A stretch of DNA of 64,000 nt from Gemmatimonadota bacterium (GTDB lineage Bacteria; JAAXHH01), in assembly GCA_026702745.1 (NCBI GenBank), contig JAPPBT010000060.1, positions 1 to 64,000 of the forward strand. Direction: 5' to 3'. The notes under the pieces were generated by a model, which saw only the letters and a program-made list of their open reading frames with translations, was not told where the DNA came from and did no database searches. Numbering within the stretch: position 1 is the first letter of the stretch; every line of letters begins with the position of its first letter. Below are positions 8,443-17,938 of the stretch, piece after piece. The translations under genes and the position numbers were made by a program.

Positions 8443-8591
8443 GCCTGCGATTCAGATACCGAACAAGCCGCCGGACGTCGATCCACCGCCCGGCAACTGC
8501 CTCCAAAGCCACCTGAAATATATGGTCAACCTCCGGGGAGGCAAGGGCTTTTAGAAAAAAGTATGTACCATCAGGACGCCTCGCGACGCGC

Positions 8592-9791
8592 TCATGACGC
8601 CTCGCACTCGGCAAGCGCCCGGTCTATTTCCGCGACAACCCACGGATCTTCCTCGGTCTTCCGCGCCTTCTTCAGTTCCGCCAGCGCCGTTGTGCCACCC
8701 ACGTTCCCCAGCGCCCAGGCCGCATGGCCCCGGACCAGCGGTTCGTCGTCGCCCAGCGAATCGGCGAGGGCGGAAACCACTCCAGGGTCCTTCGTGTTGC
8801 CCAGGGCCACGGCGGCGTTCCGCAGCAGGCCGCGCCGCTTCGTCCGTTTGATGGGACTGCCCTTGAACCGGGTCCTGAACGTCTCCGACGTCATCCCCAA
8901 CATTTCGACGAGGTCCGGCAATTCGTTCCAGGGACGGGCAGCGAAGGCCGGATGACCGGTTTCGGGCGCGCGGCGGTTCCATGGACAGACATCCTGGCAG
9001 TCGTCGCACCCGAACACGCGGTCTCCCATTGCCGCGCGGTACTCCAGGGGAATGGCGCCTTTCAGTTCTATGGTATGGTAGGAGATGCAGCGGCGCGAAT
9101 CGACCACGTAGGGTTCGACGATGGCGTCCGTGGGACAGGCTTCGAGGCACAGGGTGCACGTGCCGCAGTGATCGGCCTCGGGCCCGTCCGGGTCCAGTTC
9201 GATGTCGAGGAGGATCTCCCCGATCAACAGCCACGATCCCACGCGCTTGTGGATGAGGTTGGTATGCTTCCCGAACCACCCCAGGCCGGCGCGGACGGCG
9301 AATTCCCGTTCCAGCACGGGCCCCGTGTCCACGTATACCTTCCCTTCCACGGGACGGTCGGCCCGGTCCTGCACGAATCGAAGCAGCGCCAGCAGCTTCT
9401 CTTTCATCACGTCATGGTAATCGTCGCCCCGGGCGTACCGGGCGATTTTGCCGCGAGGGGTACTTTCGGACGTACCTTCGTGCGAGCCACCGAGCGTGTG
9501 CCCCGGCATGAGGTCCGGTGTGTTTTCGGGCGTATTTTCGGAGACGGGGTCCGGGTCCGGACACCGGTAATTCATGGCGACCACGACGAGGGACCGGGCG
9601 TGCGGCAGGATTTTCCGCGGATCCTGCCGCTTCTCGATCTGGCGTTCCAGGTAGGCCATCTCGCCGGCCAGGCCCTGCTCGACCCATTCGGCGTAGTAAC
9701 CCCCGTGGCGGGGTGGATCGGCCGTCGTTACGCCGGCAAGATCGAATCCGAGCGACGCGGCATGGGCCTTGATTTCTTCGGTAAGAGACAC
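8592..9791 (-). CDS. queG: Epoxyqueuosine reductase QueG
   Basis: Reduces epoxyqueuosine to queuosine at the tRNA wobble position using cobalamin and two [4Fe-4S] clusters. 399 residues. Catalytic Asp155 lies in VYVDTGPVLE. Cluster Cys are C209, C212, C215, C219 (CGTCTLCLEACP) and C235, C262, C265, C269 (CDDCQDVCP). The C-terminal quarter forms HEAT-like repeats (ALGN...LVRGHAAWALGN), as in longer QueG proteins. Residues 82-112 are a Ser/Thr/Pro/Glu/Gly-rich insertion in an otherwise conserved N-terminal domain. Located 22 bp after rny on the same strand, so co-transcription with rny is likely. No preQ1 element was noticed nearby. Confidence 0.95.
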   Translation of the reverse strand: MSLTEEIKAHAASLGFDLAGVTTADPPRHGGYYAEWVEQGLAGEMAYLERQIEKRQDPRKILPHARSLVVVAMNYRCPDPDPVSENTPENTPDLMPGHTLGGSHEGTSESTPRGKIARYARGDDYHDVMKEKLLALLRFVQDRADRPVEGKVYVDTGPVLEREFAVRAGLGWFGKHTNLIHKRVGSWLLIGEILLDIELDPDGPEADHCGTCTLCLEACPTDAIVEPYVVDSRRCISYHTIELKGAIPLEYRAAMGDRVFGCDDCQDVCPWNRRAPETGHPAFAARPWNELPDLVEMLGMTSETFRTRFKGSPIKRTKRRGLLRNAAVALGNTKDPGVVSALADSLGDDEPLVRGHAAWALGNVGGTTALAELKKARKTEEDPWVVAEIDRALAECEAS

Positions 9792-9813
9792 GGGAATCCG
9801 CTGCGCGGCGTGG

Positions 9814-11493
9814 CTATCCCGCCGCCTGTCCGCTGGACGCCGCAGCTTGTCGCCGGTTCCGGTTTCGTCCGTACGACCTTCGACGTCCGCTATGCTGCTG
9901 GTCGTCCCGCTTGTTCGTCATCCTGTGGGCGATCTTTTCGCGGATGACGGTCACCTTGATGTGTCCGGGATAGGTCAGGTCGTTGCGGATCTTCTGGGAG
10001 ATCTCGGAAGCCAGCGTGTGCGTCCGGTCGTCGTCCACCTGGTCCGGCCGGACCATGACCCGGATCTCACGGCCGGCGTTGATGGCGTAGGCGTCGGCCA
10101 CCCCGTCGAAGGAACGGGCGAGTTCTTCCAGTTCCACCACTCTGCGGACATAGTCTTCCGGATCATTCCTGCGAGCGCCGGGCCTGGCGCCGGAAATGGC
10201 GTCCGCCGCGGCGACCAGAAAGGTGATCGGCGAGGTGATTTCCTCGTTCTCGTCGTTGTGATGGGCGATGATGGCGTTCTTGACTTCCTCGGGTTCGCCG
10301 TACTTTTCCGCGAAGGCCAGGCCGATTTCCGGGTGGGATCCCTCCATCTCGTGGTCCAGGGCCTTGCCCACGTCATGCAGGAGTCCGCAGCGCCGGGCGA
10401 GTATTTCGTCCAGGCCGATCTCGACGGCCATCATCCCGGTGAGGAACGCCACCTCCTTCGAGTGATCCAGGGCGTTCTGGCCGTAACTGGAACGGAACCG
10501 CAACCGGCCGACCAGTTTCATCATCTCGGGGTGCATAGATTTCAGTTTGAGCTCGTTGACGGCCTGCTGACCCTCCGAGAGCAGGCGGCTGTCGATCTGT
10601 TCCCGCGCCCGTCCGATGATCTCCTCAATGCGGCTCTGGGTGATCTTCCCGTTGGATACGAGATCCGCCATGGCCGTCCGTGCGATTTCCCGGCGAATGG
10701 GATCGAAACAGGAGATGACCACGGCTTCGGGCGTATCGTCCACCATCACCTTGACTTCGCTGGCCGCCTCGAAAGTCCGTATGTTGCGGCCGTCTTTCCC
10801 GATGATACGGGCTTTTATCTGGTCGTTGGGCAGAGGAACCACCGCGACGCTGGTCTGCGTGGACTGATCCACCGCGCACCGGCTGATCGCCAGCGTGACA
10901 ATCTGTCTCGCTTCCCGGTTGGCATTGGTCTGCGCGGTTTTCAGTATGTCCCTTACCTGGTGCTCGGCTTCCTGCTTCACATCTCGGATGAGTTCGTTAT
11001 TGAGCTGCTGCTTGGCTTCCTCGGAGGTCAGCCTGGCCAGGGATTCCAGCCGGTTGCGGTATACCGAGGCCGATTCCTTCAGGCGGACTTCCTGCGCGTT
11101 CAGCCGCTCTTCCGACTTTTCCAGTTCGTCTTCCCGCAGGCTGGTCTGGTCCTCGCGGTCCTTCAGGCTGTCATTCCGCTGCTCGCACTCTTTCTCCCGG
11201 TCCATCATATCCTGCTCCTGGCTCACCAGGGCGGACTGCCTTCTGTTGATTTCCTCCTCCTGGGCCTCCCTAGCGTCGTGCCATTTCCGCTTCTCCTCCA
11301 GCATCTCCGCCCGCCGCTGCACTTCCATTTCCTTGAAAAGGCGCTGGGCGCGCTTCTGGGCCTTTTCCTCCATTTCGCCGGCTTTGCTGCGCCGCCAGAG
11401 CATGCCGATGACCAGCCCGACGAGACCGGAAAACACGGTCAGCGCGGCCAGAGGCAGCAATAACCCGTTCAGGTTTTCCAATGGGAATTCCAT
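9814..11493 (-). CDS. rny: Ribonuclease Y
   Basis: Membrane-anchored endoribonuclease that starts mRNA decay. 559 residues against about 520 usual. Order: N-terminal transmembrane helix (about 10-33), long charged coiled coil (about 40-215), KH RNA-binding domain (IIGKDGRNIRTFE), then HD domain with CGLLHDVGKALDHE (His/Asp near 372-373) and a second conserved IIAHHNDE segment. The conserved family end (HIKVTVIRE) is followed by an extra tail of about 35 residues rich in Arg, Asn and Gln (RRRSYGRNRNRR), possibly binding RNA or partners. The ATG at 11493 is the only start giving the anchor helix. Likely first gene of an rny-queG unit. Confidence 0.95.
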   Translation of the reverse strand: MEFPLENLNGLLLPLAALTVFSGLVGLVIGMLWRRSKAGEMEEKAQKRAQRLFKEMEVQRRAEMLEEKRKWHDAREAQEEEINRRQSALVSQEQDMMDREKECEQRNDSLKDREDQTSLREDELEKSEERLNAQEVRLKESASVYRNRLESLARLTSEEAKQQLNNELIRDVKQEAEHQVRDILKTAQTNANREARQIVTLAISRCAVDQSTQTSVAVVPLPNDQIKARIIGKDGRNIRTFEAASEVKVMVDDTPEAVVISCFDPIRREIARTAMADLVSNGKITQSRIEEIIGRAREQIDSRLLSEGQQAVNELKLKSMHPEMMKLVGRLRFRSSYGQNALDHSKEVAFLTGMMAVEIGLDEILARRCGLLHDVGKALDHEMEGSHPEIGLAFAEKYGEPEEVKNAIIAHHNDENEEITSPITFLVAAADAISGARPGARRNDPEDYVRRVVELEELARSFDGVADAYAINAGREIRVMVRPDQVDDDRTHTLASEISQKIRNDLTYPGHIKVTVIREKIAHRMTNKRDDQQHSGRRRSYGRNRNRRQAAASSGQAAG

Positions 11494-12021
11494 ACAACAC
11501 CCCCTGCGATAGAGCAGCTTATCCCTTTAGTGGTATCGAGCGCAGTGGCATTGAACAGTTGCGTCGAGCCCGGGATTATGTTCGATAAGCTGGCCGCCGG
11601 ACCGGAGTGTGACCGGGACGGCTTTCGCCGGCAGGGGCGTTTTGCTTACGGGCGAGGAAGGGATGGCACCCGTATCTTTCGAACCGTTCCGCCGAAGGGG
11701 CGTTTATGCGCGTATTCCCGACGATCTGCCGTCAAGCGTTTGCAATGTTTTCCGCTTAAGAAAGTGCCTTCGCCTTCCGGCGCCGGGAAAGTGCGTGCAT
11801 AATTCAGCAAAGTAAAATCTGAAGTTGAACTGAATCTGATTCCACCTGTTCGCCAGGAACGGTGTCGATCTTGCGTTTTGCTTGTGAAATCCGTGTTCCG
11901 ATGCGCCCGTTCTTCCTTAAGGAGCGCCCCCATCCTGCTTATCGAGTTACCCAATCAAGTCGTACAATATGCAGTTTCCGGTGGCATCATCCGGGTTGTC
12001 GTACTTTAAACTGCGACGCGG
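11494..12021. other. 528-bp intergenic region between ccmF and rny
   Basis: No convincing coding region. Short open frames exist on both strands but have no ribosome site or recognisable protein. I looked for tmRNA, RNase P RNA and SRP RNA core motifs and saw none. It presumably holds the rny promoter; a heptamer GTCGTAC occurs twice near 11970-12005 as a direct repeat. The part from about 11800 to 12010 is A+T-richer than the flanking genes. Confidence 0.5.
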
Positions 12022-13989
12022 TTATGCGGACCGCTCGCGTGCGCCTGGTTTCCTTCCGAATCGATCCGGCAGGAACAGGATGATCGTTCCCAGCATGAGC
12101 AGCGCCGTACCGACCCAGACCCAGTTTACTAATGGATTAATGTAGACCTTAAATGTAGCTACGTCAAGCGTTTCGTTCAGTTCCGCCAGGACCACGTACA
12201 GGTCCTCATTCACTGTCGACCAGATGGAAACTTCCGAAGTCACCTGGTCCTGAATGGGGTAGAGCCGCTTCTCAGGGGCCATCATCACGACGGGCTCGCC
12301 GTCCACGGAAAGGCGCAGCAGGCCGGCGTAGGACACGTACTCGCCCATGTTGGTCTCGGTGAGGGAATCGAAGTCCAGCGTGTAGTTCTTGATCTGGAAG
12401 GACTCGCCCTCCCGGACCGCGAAGTTCTCCTCCCGGTCGAACGCCTTTCCCGTGAAGCCCACGAAGAGGAGCACGATGGCGATGTGGACGACGTAACCGC
12501 CGTACCGGCGCTTGTAGCTCATGACCAGGCGGTAGAAGGCCGCGGGCCAGGATTCTTCGTTCGTCGACCGGCGCGCGCGAGCGCCGCGGTAGAACTCCAG
12601 ACCGATTGCGCCGACCACGAAGGCGCACATGCTGAAGGAAAGCACGGCATAGACGTGCCGGATGCCGAAGGCGAGCAGGATGGCGGCCACGGCGAGGAAG
12701 CAGGCGATGGGTATGGAGAAATGCCGCTTCAGGCTCTGCACGGACGTCTTGCGCCAGGCGAAGAGCGGGCCCGCGCCGGTGAGAAAGAGCAGGAAGAGGC
12801 CCAGGGGCACGTTGATCTGGTTGAAATACGGCGCGCTCACCGTGATCTTCTCCCCGCTGACCGCCTCGGAGAGCACGGGGAATATGGTCCCCCACAGGAT
12901 GGCGAAGCACACGCCGACGAGGGCCAGGTTGTTCAGCAGGAAGCTGCTTTCTCTCGAGACGAAGGAGTCGAGTTCGCTGCGTGCCTTCAGGGCGCGGCGC
13001 CTGCTGATCAGGAGAGCGAAGGACAACACCATCGAGACGATGACGAATCCCAGGAACATGGGGCCGATGCCCGAGGTGGTGAAGGAATGGACCGATGAGA
13101 CGACCCCGCTCCGCGTGAGAAAGGTGCCGAAGTAGACCAGGCCGAACGTCAGGATGATCAGGATGAAGTTCCAGATCTTCAGCATGCCCTTCTTCTCCTG
13201 GATCATCACGGAATGGAGAAAGGCCGTGATGGTCAGCCAGGGCATGAGCGCCGCGTTCTCCACCGGGTCCCAGGCCCAGTATCCGCCCCATCCCAGCTCG
13301 ACGTAGGCCCACCGGCCGCCCAGCATCAGGCCGAAACCGAGGAAGAACCAGGCGTAGAGGGTCCATCGGCGGATCGTCCGGATCCACGTGTCGCCCAGTT
13401 CCCCCGTGATCAGCGCGGCCATAGCGAAAGCGAAGGGGACCACGGTCCCCACGTAGCCCTGGTACAGGATGGGCGGGTGGATGATCATGAGCGGCATCTG
13501 CAGCACCGGGTTCAGGCCGCGGCCCTCGGCGGGCACGAAGGGAAGCAGCTCGAAGGGGTCGGCCATGAAGATGAGCAGGGCGATGAAGAACAGGACCACC
13601 GACATCATCACCGCGTGGACGTAGGGGATCAGCGTCTGGTTCCGGTCCCGGTTCGTCAGGTGCACCACCAGCGCGAACAGGGCCAGGGTCCATACCCACA
13701 GGAGCAGGGAGCCCTTCTGCCCGGCCCACATCGCGGTGACGCGGTAGAAATCGGGCAGGGTGCTGCTGGTGTAGGAGGCGACGTACTCCACCTGGAAGTT
13801 GCCCGTGTACAGGTGGTATATCAGCACGATGGACGACAGGGTCAGCAGGCCGAAGGTGGCGAGGACGCCGTGGGCCCCGCTGGCGATCATCTGCGGGTTC
13901 CGCGCCCGGGCGCCGACCACGCTGGTCACGCCGCCGTAGGCCGCGGTCATGAAGGCGAGCAGGAGGCTGAAGTATCCGATATCGTTCAT
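12022..13989 (-). CDS. ccmF: Cytochrome c-type biogenesis protein CcmF (haem lyase)
   Basis: Integral inner-membrane haem lyase of the System I cytochrome c maturation pathway; ligates haem delivered by CcmE to apocytochromes in the periplasm. 655 residues with about 14 hydrophobic segments. The WWD-type haem-handling motif is WGGYWAWDPVENA at about residues 235-247; MWAGQKGSLLLW, near residue 85, is another family signature. The C-terminal region has a periplasmic domain followed by a final transmembrane helix (WVWVGTALLMLGTIILF) and a short basic tail. Other ccm genes are not in the window. Upstream rpiA is 89 bp away on the same strand, across a 14-bp direct repeat (14030-14043, 14046-14059). 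Confidence 0.94.
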   Translation of the reverse strand: MNDIGYFSLLLAFMTAAYGGVTSVVGARARNPQMIASGAHGVLATFGLLTLSSIVLIYHLYTGNFQVEYVASYTSSTLPDFYRVTAMWAGQKGSLLLWVWTLALFALVVHLTNRDRNQTLIPYVHAVMMSVVLFFIALLIFMADPFELLPFVPAEGRGLNPVLQMPLMIIHPPILYQGYVGTVVPFAFAMAALITGELGDTWIRTIRRWTLYAWFFLGFGLMLGGRWAYVELGWGGYWAWDPVENAALMPWLTITAFLHSVMIQEKKGMLKIWNFILIILTFGLVYFGTFLTRSGVVSSVHSFTTSGIGPMFLGFVIVSMVLSFALLISRRRALKARSELDSFVSRESSFLLNNLALVGVCFAILWGTIFPVLSEAVSGEKITVSAPYFNQINVPLGLFLLFLTGAGPLFAWRKTSVQSLKRHFSIPIACFLAVAAILLAFGIRHVYAVLSFSMCAFVVGAIGLEFYRGARARRSTNEESWPAAFYRLVMSYKRRYGGYVVHIAIVLLFVGFTGKAFDREENFAVREGESFQIKNYTLDFDSLTETNMGEYVSYAGLLRLSVDGEPVVMMAPEKRLYPIQDQVTSEVSIWSTVNEDLYVVLAELNETLDVATFKVYINPLVNWVWVGTALLMLGTIILFLPDRFGRKPGARERSA

Positions 13990-14078
13990 TTAATCATCTC
14001 AGTAAGTGTCGCGCGGCCATCGGACCGAATGGACGTCGGAGCGATTGGACGTCGGAGCGCGCCGGCCGGCCCCGGGTT

Positions 14079-14789
14079 TCAGGTTCGTCTTTCAATCTCG
14101 ATCCGGCCCTCGCCGGATATCCTCCCGACGAGGACCTCGGTCGCCAGTCCGACGAAGAGGCCGTTCTCCAGGATGCCGGGTACGTTGTTGAGCGTGCGCT
14201 CCATCTCACCGGGGTCGTCGATCCCGTCGAAACGGGCGTCCACCACCATGTTCCCCTGGTCCGTGATGACCGGCCCGTCCTTGTGGACCGCCATCCGCAG
14301 CACGGGTTCGCCACCCAGTGCTACGACCGTGCGCATGACGGGCTGAACGGCCATGGGCAGGACTTCCAGCGGCACGGGGCGTTTCGTGCCCAGCCGTTCG
14401 ACCAGTTTCGATTCGTCCACGATGACGACGAACCGTTCGGCCATGCCGTCCACGATCTTCTCGCGCAGGTGAGCGGCGCCCCGGCCCTTGATCAGGTTCA
14501 TCGCGGGATCGACCTCGTCCGCGCCGTCCACGGCGATGTGGACCCGGTCCACGTCGTCCAGCGTGCCCGGCGGGATGCCGTTCCCGCGGGCCAGCACCGA
14601 CGCGTCGAAGGACGTGGGGATGCCGACGATGTCCAGTTGCTCCTCCCGCACGCGGCGCCCCAGTTCCTCGATCATAAACTCCGCCGTCGATCCCGTGCCC
14701 AATCCGACCACGTCGCCCGGGCTGACCATACGGGCGGCCTCGATGCCGACGGTCCTCTTCATGTCTCGGGTCAGGTCTTCGGATGGCAT
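14079..14789 (-). CDS. rpiA: Ribose-5-phosphate isomerase A
   Basis: Interconverts ribose 5-phosphate and ribulose 5-phosphate in the non-oxidative pentose phosphate pathway; cytoplasmic. 236 residues, normal length. Motifs: GLGTGSTA (29-36, phosphate loop), DGADEVD (88-94, catalytic acidic residues) and [11 protein letters not shown] (101-111). The product pool feeds both ribB (ribulose 5-phosphate) and purines (purB) elsewhere in the window, though no shared regulation is visible. The ATG at 14789 gives the expected N-terminus. Confidence 0.96.
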   Translation of the reverse strand: MPSEDLTRDMKRTVGIEAARMVSPGDVVGLGTGSTAEFMIEELGRRVREEQLDIVGIPTSFDASVLARGNGIPPGTLDDVDRVHIAVDGADEVDPAMNLIKGRGAAHLREKIVDGMAERFVVIVDESKLVERLGTKRPVPLEVLPMAVQPVMRTVVALGGEPVLRMAVHKDGPVITDQGNMVVDARFDGIDDPGEMERTLNNVPGILENGLFVGLATEVLVGRISGEGRIEIERRT

Positions 14790-14998
14790 GTACTGGTTTC
14801 CGGGTCTCGATCCGGCTATTTGACAGCGTCCAAAGATAAGCCGGTTTATCGGTTCAAGTCAACTGATTCCGGGACCTCAAGCGCATGTATCATCATAGTC
14901 AGCGCGGGCTGCAAGGGTTGGGGCAGGTGTGGGACCGGTCCAGTGGAACGACCGGCCCGGCAGAAGGATACGGACGCCGGCGTGGAATGGCCCGTACT

Positions 14999-15595
14999 TC
15001 AACGGGAACTGCGGCGGAAGGTCATCTGGTTTCCGCTGGGGAAGAAGATGGTCAGGAGATCATCTTCTATGGTGATGGTGCAGGGTTCGGCAGGCGCGTC
15101 TTCGGCGTCCGCCGGCCTCACCCTCATCGACAGCTCGCTGGCCTCGAAACCGTCGACGGCGTGGCCGCCGGAGAGGTTGTACAGGTGGCGGAAGGTCAGC
15201 TTGTCCCCTTCCAGCGTGTAGGTGCCCCCCTCGCCGGATCCCCTCCGGGGGCCCTCGTCGGTCACGATGAAGAAGAGGACCGACCAGTCCTTTTCGGTGA
15301 AGGAGATCAGCCCGGTCACCTCGTGGACCGGACCGGATTTGAGCCGGTACGCTTCCGGTTTCCAGGCGCCCCGGATATCGAGCGACCCGGATTCGGACTG
15401 CGGATTGGCGGTCGCGGATGATGTGTCCGTGCCTGGGTTGGCGATCGCGGCCGGTATAGCGGAGCTCGGGATAGCGACCGGTGCGGCTGCAACAGCGATC
15501 GGTACGGCCGCGGCGGTGCCTGGCCCGGCAGCACCCAGCATGACGGCGCCCGGTATCAGGAACACAGCAAGGATGATGGATGTTTTCCAGTGCAT
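14999..15595 (-). CDS. Secreted lipocalin-like domain protein, function unknown
   Basis: 198 residues. An N-terminal signal peptide (MHWKTSIILAVFLIPGAVML) is followed by a low-complexity Ala/Pro/Ser/Thr linker (about 25-72). Then comes one beta-rich domain (about 73-198): GAWKPEAYRL, ISFTEKDWSVLFF, GTYTLEGDKLTF and a closing NQMTFRR. The pattern of a strand-initial GxW and alternating beta strands resembles small bacterial lipocalin-like domains, which may bind hydrophobic ligands in the periplasm. This is fold-level inference. The stop of this gene leaves a 209-bp gap before rpiA, in which nothing is recognised. The gene just downstream starts transcription separately or is part of the same minus-strand run. 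Confidence 0.6.
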   Translation of the reverse strand: MHWKTSIILAVFLIPGAVMLGAAGPGTAAAVPIAVAAAPVAIPSSAIPAAIANPGTDTSSATANPQSESGSLDIRGAWKPEAYRLKSGPVHEVTGLISFTEKDWSVLFFIVTDEGPRRGSGEGGTYTLEGDKLTFRHLYNLSGGHAVDGFEASELSMRVRPADAEDAPAEPCTITIEDDLLTIFFPSGNQMTFRRSSR

Positions 15596-15603
15596 GGTTT
15601 ACC

Positions 15604-16509
15604 TCACGGTTTTCCGGATGGGTCGACGCCCGTGACGCCCGCGACGCCCGCCCGTTTCAGGTAATCTCCGATGTACTCCAGAATGTCGGCCTGTGCGTTT
15701 CCCCGGTCCTGGTAACGCCTCAGGAGGTCCTCAACCATAGGGGCGATTTCCAACGGGACGTCGAGCGACCTGCCGAGCTCCACGCCCAGGTGCATGTCCT
15801 TGACCCCGAGGTCGACGGCGGAATACAGGGACTGGTCGTCCAGGAAGCGGGTCAGGCACCGCTCCATCATCCGGCTTTGGCCCATGCTCGGTCGGATGGC
15901 TTCGATTAACTCACGCGGATCGATGCCGGCCCGAGCGCCGATGGCCATCCCTTCGCAGGCGCCGATAAAATTGGTGAACATCATGAGATTGTTCACCAGC
16001 TTGGTCGCTACGCCGCTGCCGGTATCCCCCATGCGGACGACCGTTTCGCCCATATCGCGCAAAAGGGGTGCGTACCGGTCGAACACCGCCTGAGGCCCGC
16101 CGACGAAGACGGTAAGGGTGGCGTCCCTGGCGCCGAATACTCCGCCGCTGATCGGCGCGTCGAGCACGTCGATGCCTCGCGCCGCACCTTCATGGGCGAT
16201 GCGCCGGATGAGTCCCGGTTCGCCCGTGCTCGTGTCGATATAGGCGGTCCCGCGTCCGAGACCTTCGAACACGCCGTCCTCGCCCAGAACGACCGTCTCC
16301 ACCACGGCGGGACCGGGCAGCGATGTAAGGACCGCATCGGCGCCTACGGCCGTCTCGCGGGGGGACGAAGCCCAGGTAGCCCCGGCCTCCAGCAGGTTCG
16401 AGGCCTTTTCCTCGTCCAGGTCGTGGACGCGCAGGGCGTGTCCGGCGCGCAGGAGGCTGGCGGCCATGGGGTTCCCCATGTTGCCCAGCCCGATGAATCC
16501 AACTCTCAT
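15604..16509 (-). CDS. 3-hydroxyisobutyrate dehydrogenase-family oxidoreductase
   Basis: 301 residues; beta-hydroxyacid dehydrogenase family using NAD(P)(H) to oxidise short 3-hydroxyacids such as 3-hydroxyisobutyrate, tartronate semialdehyde or relatives. Rossmann motif GLGNMG (7-12), substrate motif DAPISGG (117-123), catalytic Lys170 with Asn174 in GVATKLVNN. The C-terminus ends in a small Ala/Gly/Val repeat (GVAGVTGV) encoded by a 9-bp-like repeat. It lies 8 bp downstream of the cupin gene, so the two are probably co-transcribed. The substrate cannot be decided from sequence. Confidence 0.88.
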   Translation of the reverse strand: MRVGFIGLGNMGNPMAASLLRAGHALRVHDLDEEKASNLLEAGATWASSPRETAVGADAVLTSLPGPAVVETVVLGEDGVFEGLGRGTAYIDTSTGEPGLIRRIAHEGAARGIDVLDAPISGGVFGARDATLTVFVGGPQAVFDRYAPLLRDMGETVVRMGDTGSGVATKLVNNLMMFTNFIGACEGMAIGARAGIDPRELIEAIRPSMGQSRMMERCLTRFLDDQSLYSAVDLGVKDMHLGVELGRSLDVPLEIAPMVEDLLRRYQDRGNAQADILEYIGDYLKRAGVAGVTGVDPSGKP

Positions 16510-16517
16510 GCCTTTTC

Positions 16518-16904
16518 CTAACGCGTTTCGTCGATGGTCGGGAAGTCACCCGGAATGGTGATCTCGATGACTTCGAAATCGTCGGAGTACTCCATGAGTT
16601 CATGGGCGACGCCGGGCGCCTGGTACCACGCGTCGCCCGCGGTCACCTCGATCTCGCCCACGTCCGCCAGGTCGATGCGCGCCCAGCCCTTCAGCAGGTA
16701 GTTCATCTGAAACTCGAGTTCGTGGGAATGATAGCCCATGGGGCCGTCGCAGGACTGGGCGGCCCGGATGACGTGGGCCATCACCCGGCCTTCGGTGGCG
16801 GACTTCATGCCCAGGTCGCGGTACACGAAATAGGGCCGCAGGCCCTTGACCCAGTCCGCGCCGTCCGCATGCGCCGCGAAGGACCTGGAGGTGTTCTCAG
16901 CCAT
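16518..16904 (-). CDS. Small cupin-domain protein
   Basis: 128 residues, a single cupin barrel. Metal ligands are visible as H59 and H61 with E64 (GYHSHELEF) and H101 in the second motif (APGVAHELMEY). Such proteins act as isomerases, dioxygenases or sensors of sugar acids and aromatic compounds; no specific reaction can be assigned. It is directly upstream of the hydroxyisobutyrate-dehydrogenase-like gene (8 bp), consistent with a shared catabolic role. The 145-bp gap to the SDR gene holds small G+C-rich near-repeats. Confidence 0.85.
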   Translation of the reverse strand: MAENTSRSFAAHADGADWVKGLRPYFVYRDLGMKSATEGRVMAHVIRAAQSCDGPMGYHSHELEFQMNYLLKGWARIDLADVGEIEVTAGDAWYQAPGVAHELMEYSDDFEVIEITIPGDFPTIDETR

Positions 16905-17049
16905 GATGATTCTCCTTTTTTATTGGAAATGACCAATGTAGACGATCGATGTAAACGACCGATGAAGCCGACAGAGGCGAGCGCCAGTTGAAACGGTGCT
17001 CGCCCGAACGGCTTCAGGGCGTGCCCCGGCATAGGGTTGTGTGCCGGCA

Positions 17050-17838
17050 TCAGGGCGTGCCCCGCCGCTCGCCGCCATCCATGTAGACGGCGGTGCCGAA
17101 GACATACGAACAGGGTTCGGACGCGAGAAAAGTCGCCACGGTAGCGATCTCCTCCGGTTCCGCGATGCGGCCGGCGGGAATCCGCTCGCCGGCTTCGCGA
17201 AGCAGGTCCACGACGTCGCGCCCCTGCCGGTCGGCCTCCACCTGCTGCAGGTCCCGGGCACGCTTGGTGTTTGTCATGCCGGGACATATGGCATTGACCA
17301 GGATGCCGTCGCCGGAAACCGCGTCTGTCAGGGCCCGCGTACTGTTCAGGACGGCGATGTTGGCCACGCTCAACGGGATGTTGCCGCGGCCGGGGCTCGT
17401 ACCCGCGCTGCCGGCGATATGGACGATGCGCCCCCAACGGTTCTCCTGCATATGCGGGATCACCAGTTGTGACATCCTCAGGTATCCGTGGGCCTTGAGC
17501 GCCAACCCCTCGTCGATCTGTTCCGTGGGAAGCTCCAGGATGTCGCCTCCCCGGGCCGCCCCGGCACAGTTGACGAGGATGTCGATACCACCGAAGGCGT
17601 CGGCGGCCTCACGGACCACCCTGCGGCAGTCGTCCAGCGAGGTCAGGTCGGCGGTGACCGCGTGTCCCTCGCCACCCGCCGCTTCGATTTCCCGGACCAC
17701 CTCGTCCAGCAGGTCCCGGTTTCGGGCCGTACCGCACACGCGGGCGCCTTCACGGGCCAGGGCCAGCGCGCAGCAACGTCCGATGCCCCGGCTGGCGCCG
17801 GTGACGATTGCTCTTTTGCCACGGAGTTTCAGGTCCAT
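17050..17838 (-). CDS. Short-chain dehydrogenase/reductase with altered active site
   Basis: 262 residues, classical SDR length. Cofactor motif TGASRGIG (13-20), NCAG (90-93), structural PG (186-187, ICPGMTN). Ser144 is in place, but where nearly all SDRs have Y-x-x-x-K this protein reads L156-S-V-A-N160, so both the catalytic Tyr and Lys are replaced. The reading frame is intact and the flanks align, so a sequencing slip is unlikely. It may be a non-catalytic or mechanistically different member. Same strand as the amidohydrolase (100 bp) and the cupin gene, so perhaps part of a catabolic run. Confidence 0.85.
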   Translation of the reverse strand: MDLKLRGKRAIVTGASRGIGRCCALALAREGARVCGTARNRDLLDEVVREIEAAGGEGHAVTADLTSLDDCRRVVREAADAFGGIDILVNCAGAARGGDILELPTEQIDEGLALKAHGYLRMSQLVIPHMQENRWGRIVHIAGSAGTSPGRGNIPLSVANIAVLNSTRALTDAVSGDGILVNAICPGMTNTKRARDLQQVEADRQGRDVVDLLREAGERIPAGRIAEPEEIATVATFLASEPCSYVFGTAVYMDGGERRGTP

Positions 17839-17938
17839 GGATCTAACACTCCGATCTCGAAGGCTGGAACGTTGAACCGGTGTCGTCGCCCATCGGGACC
17901 GGGTTGCTCTGGACGCGGTCCGGCCGGCGGTGGATCGA

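Noticed and set aside
11494-12021. tmRNA, RNase P RNA, SRP RNA or tRNA genes
   Set aside because: None of the core motifs or a cloverleaf with TTCGA arm could be found by eye here or elsewhere in the window.
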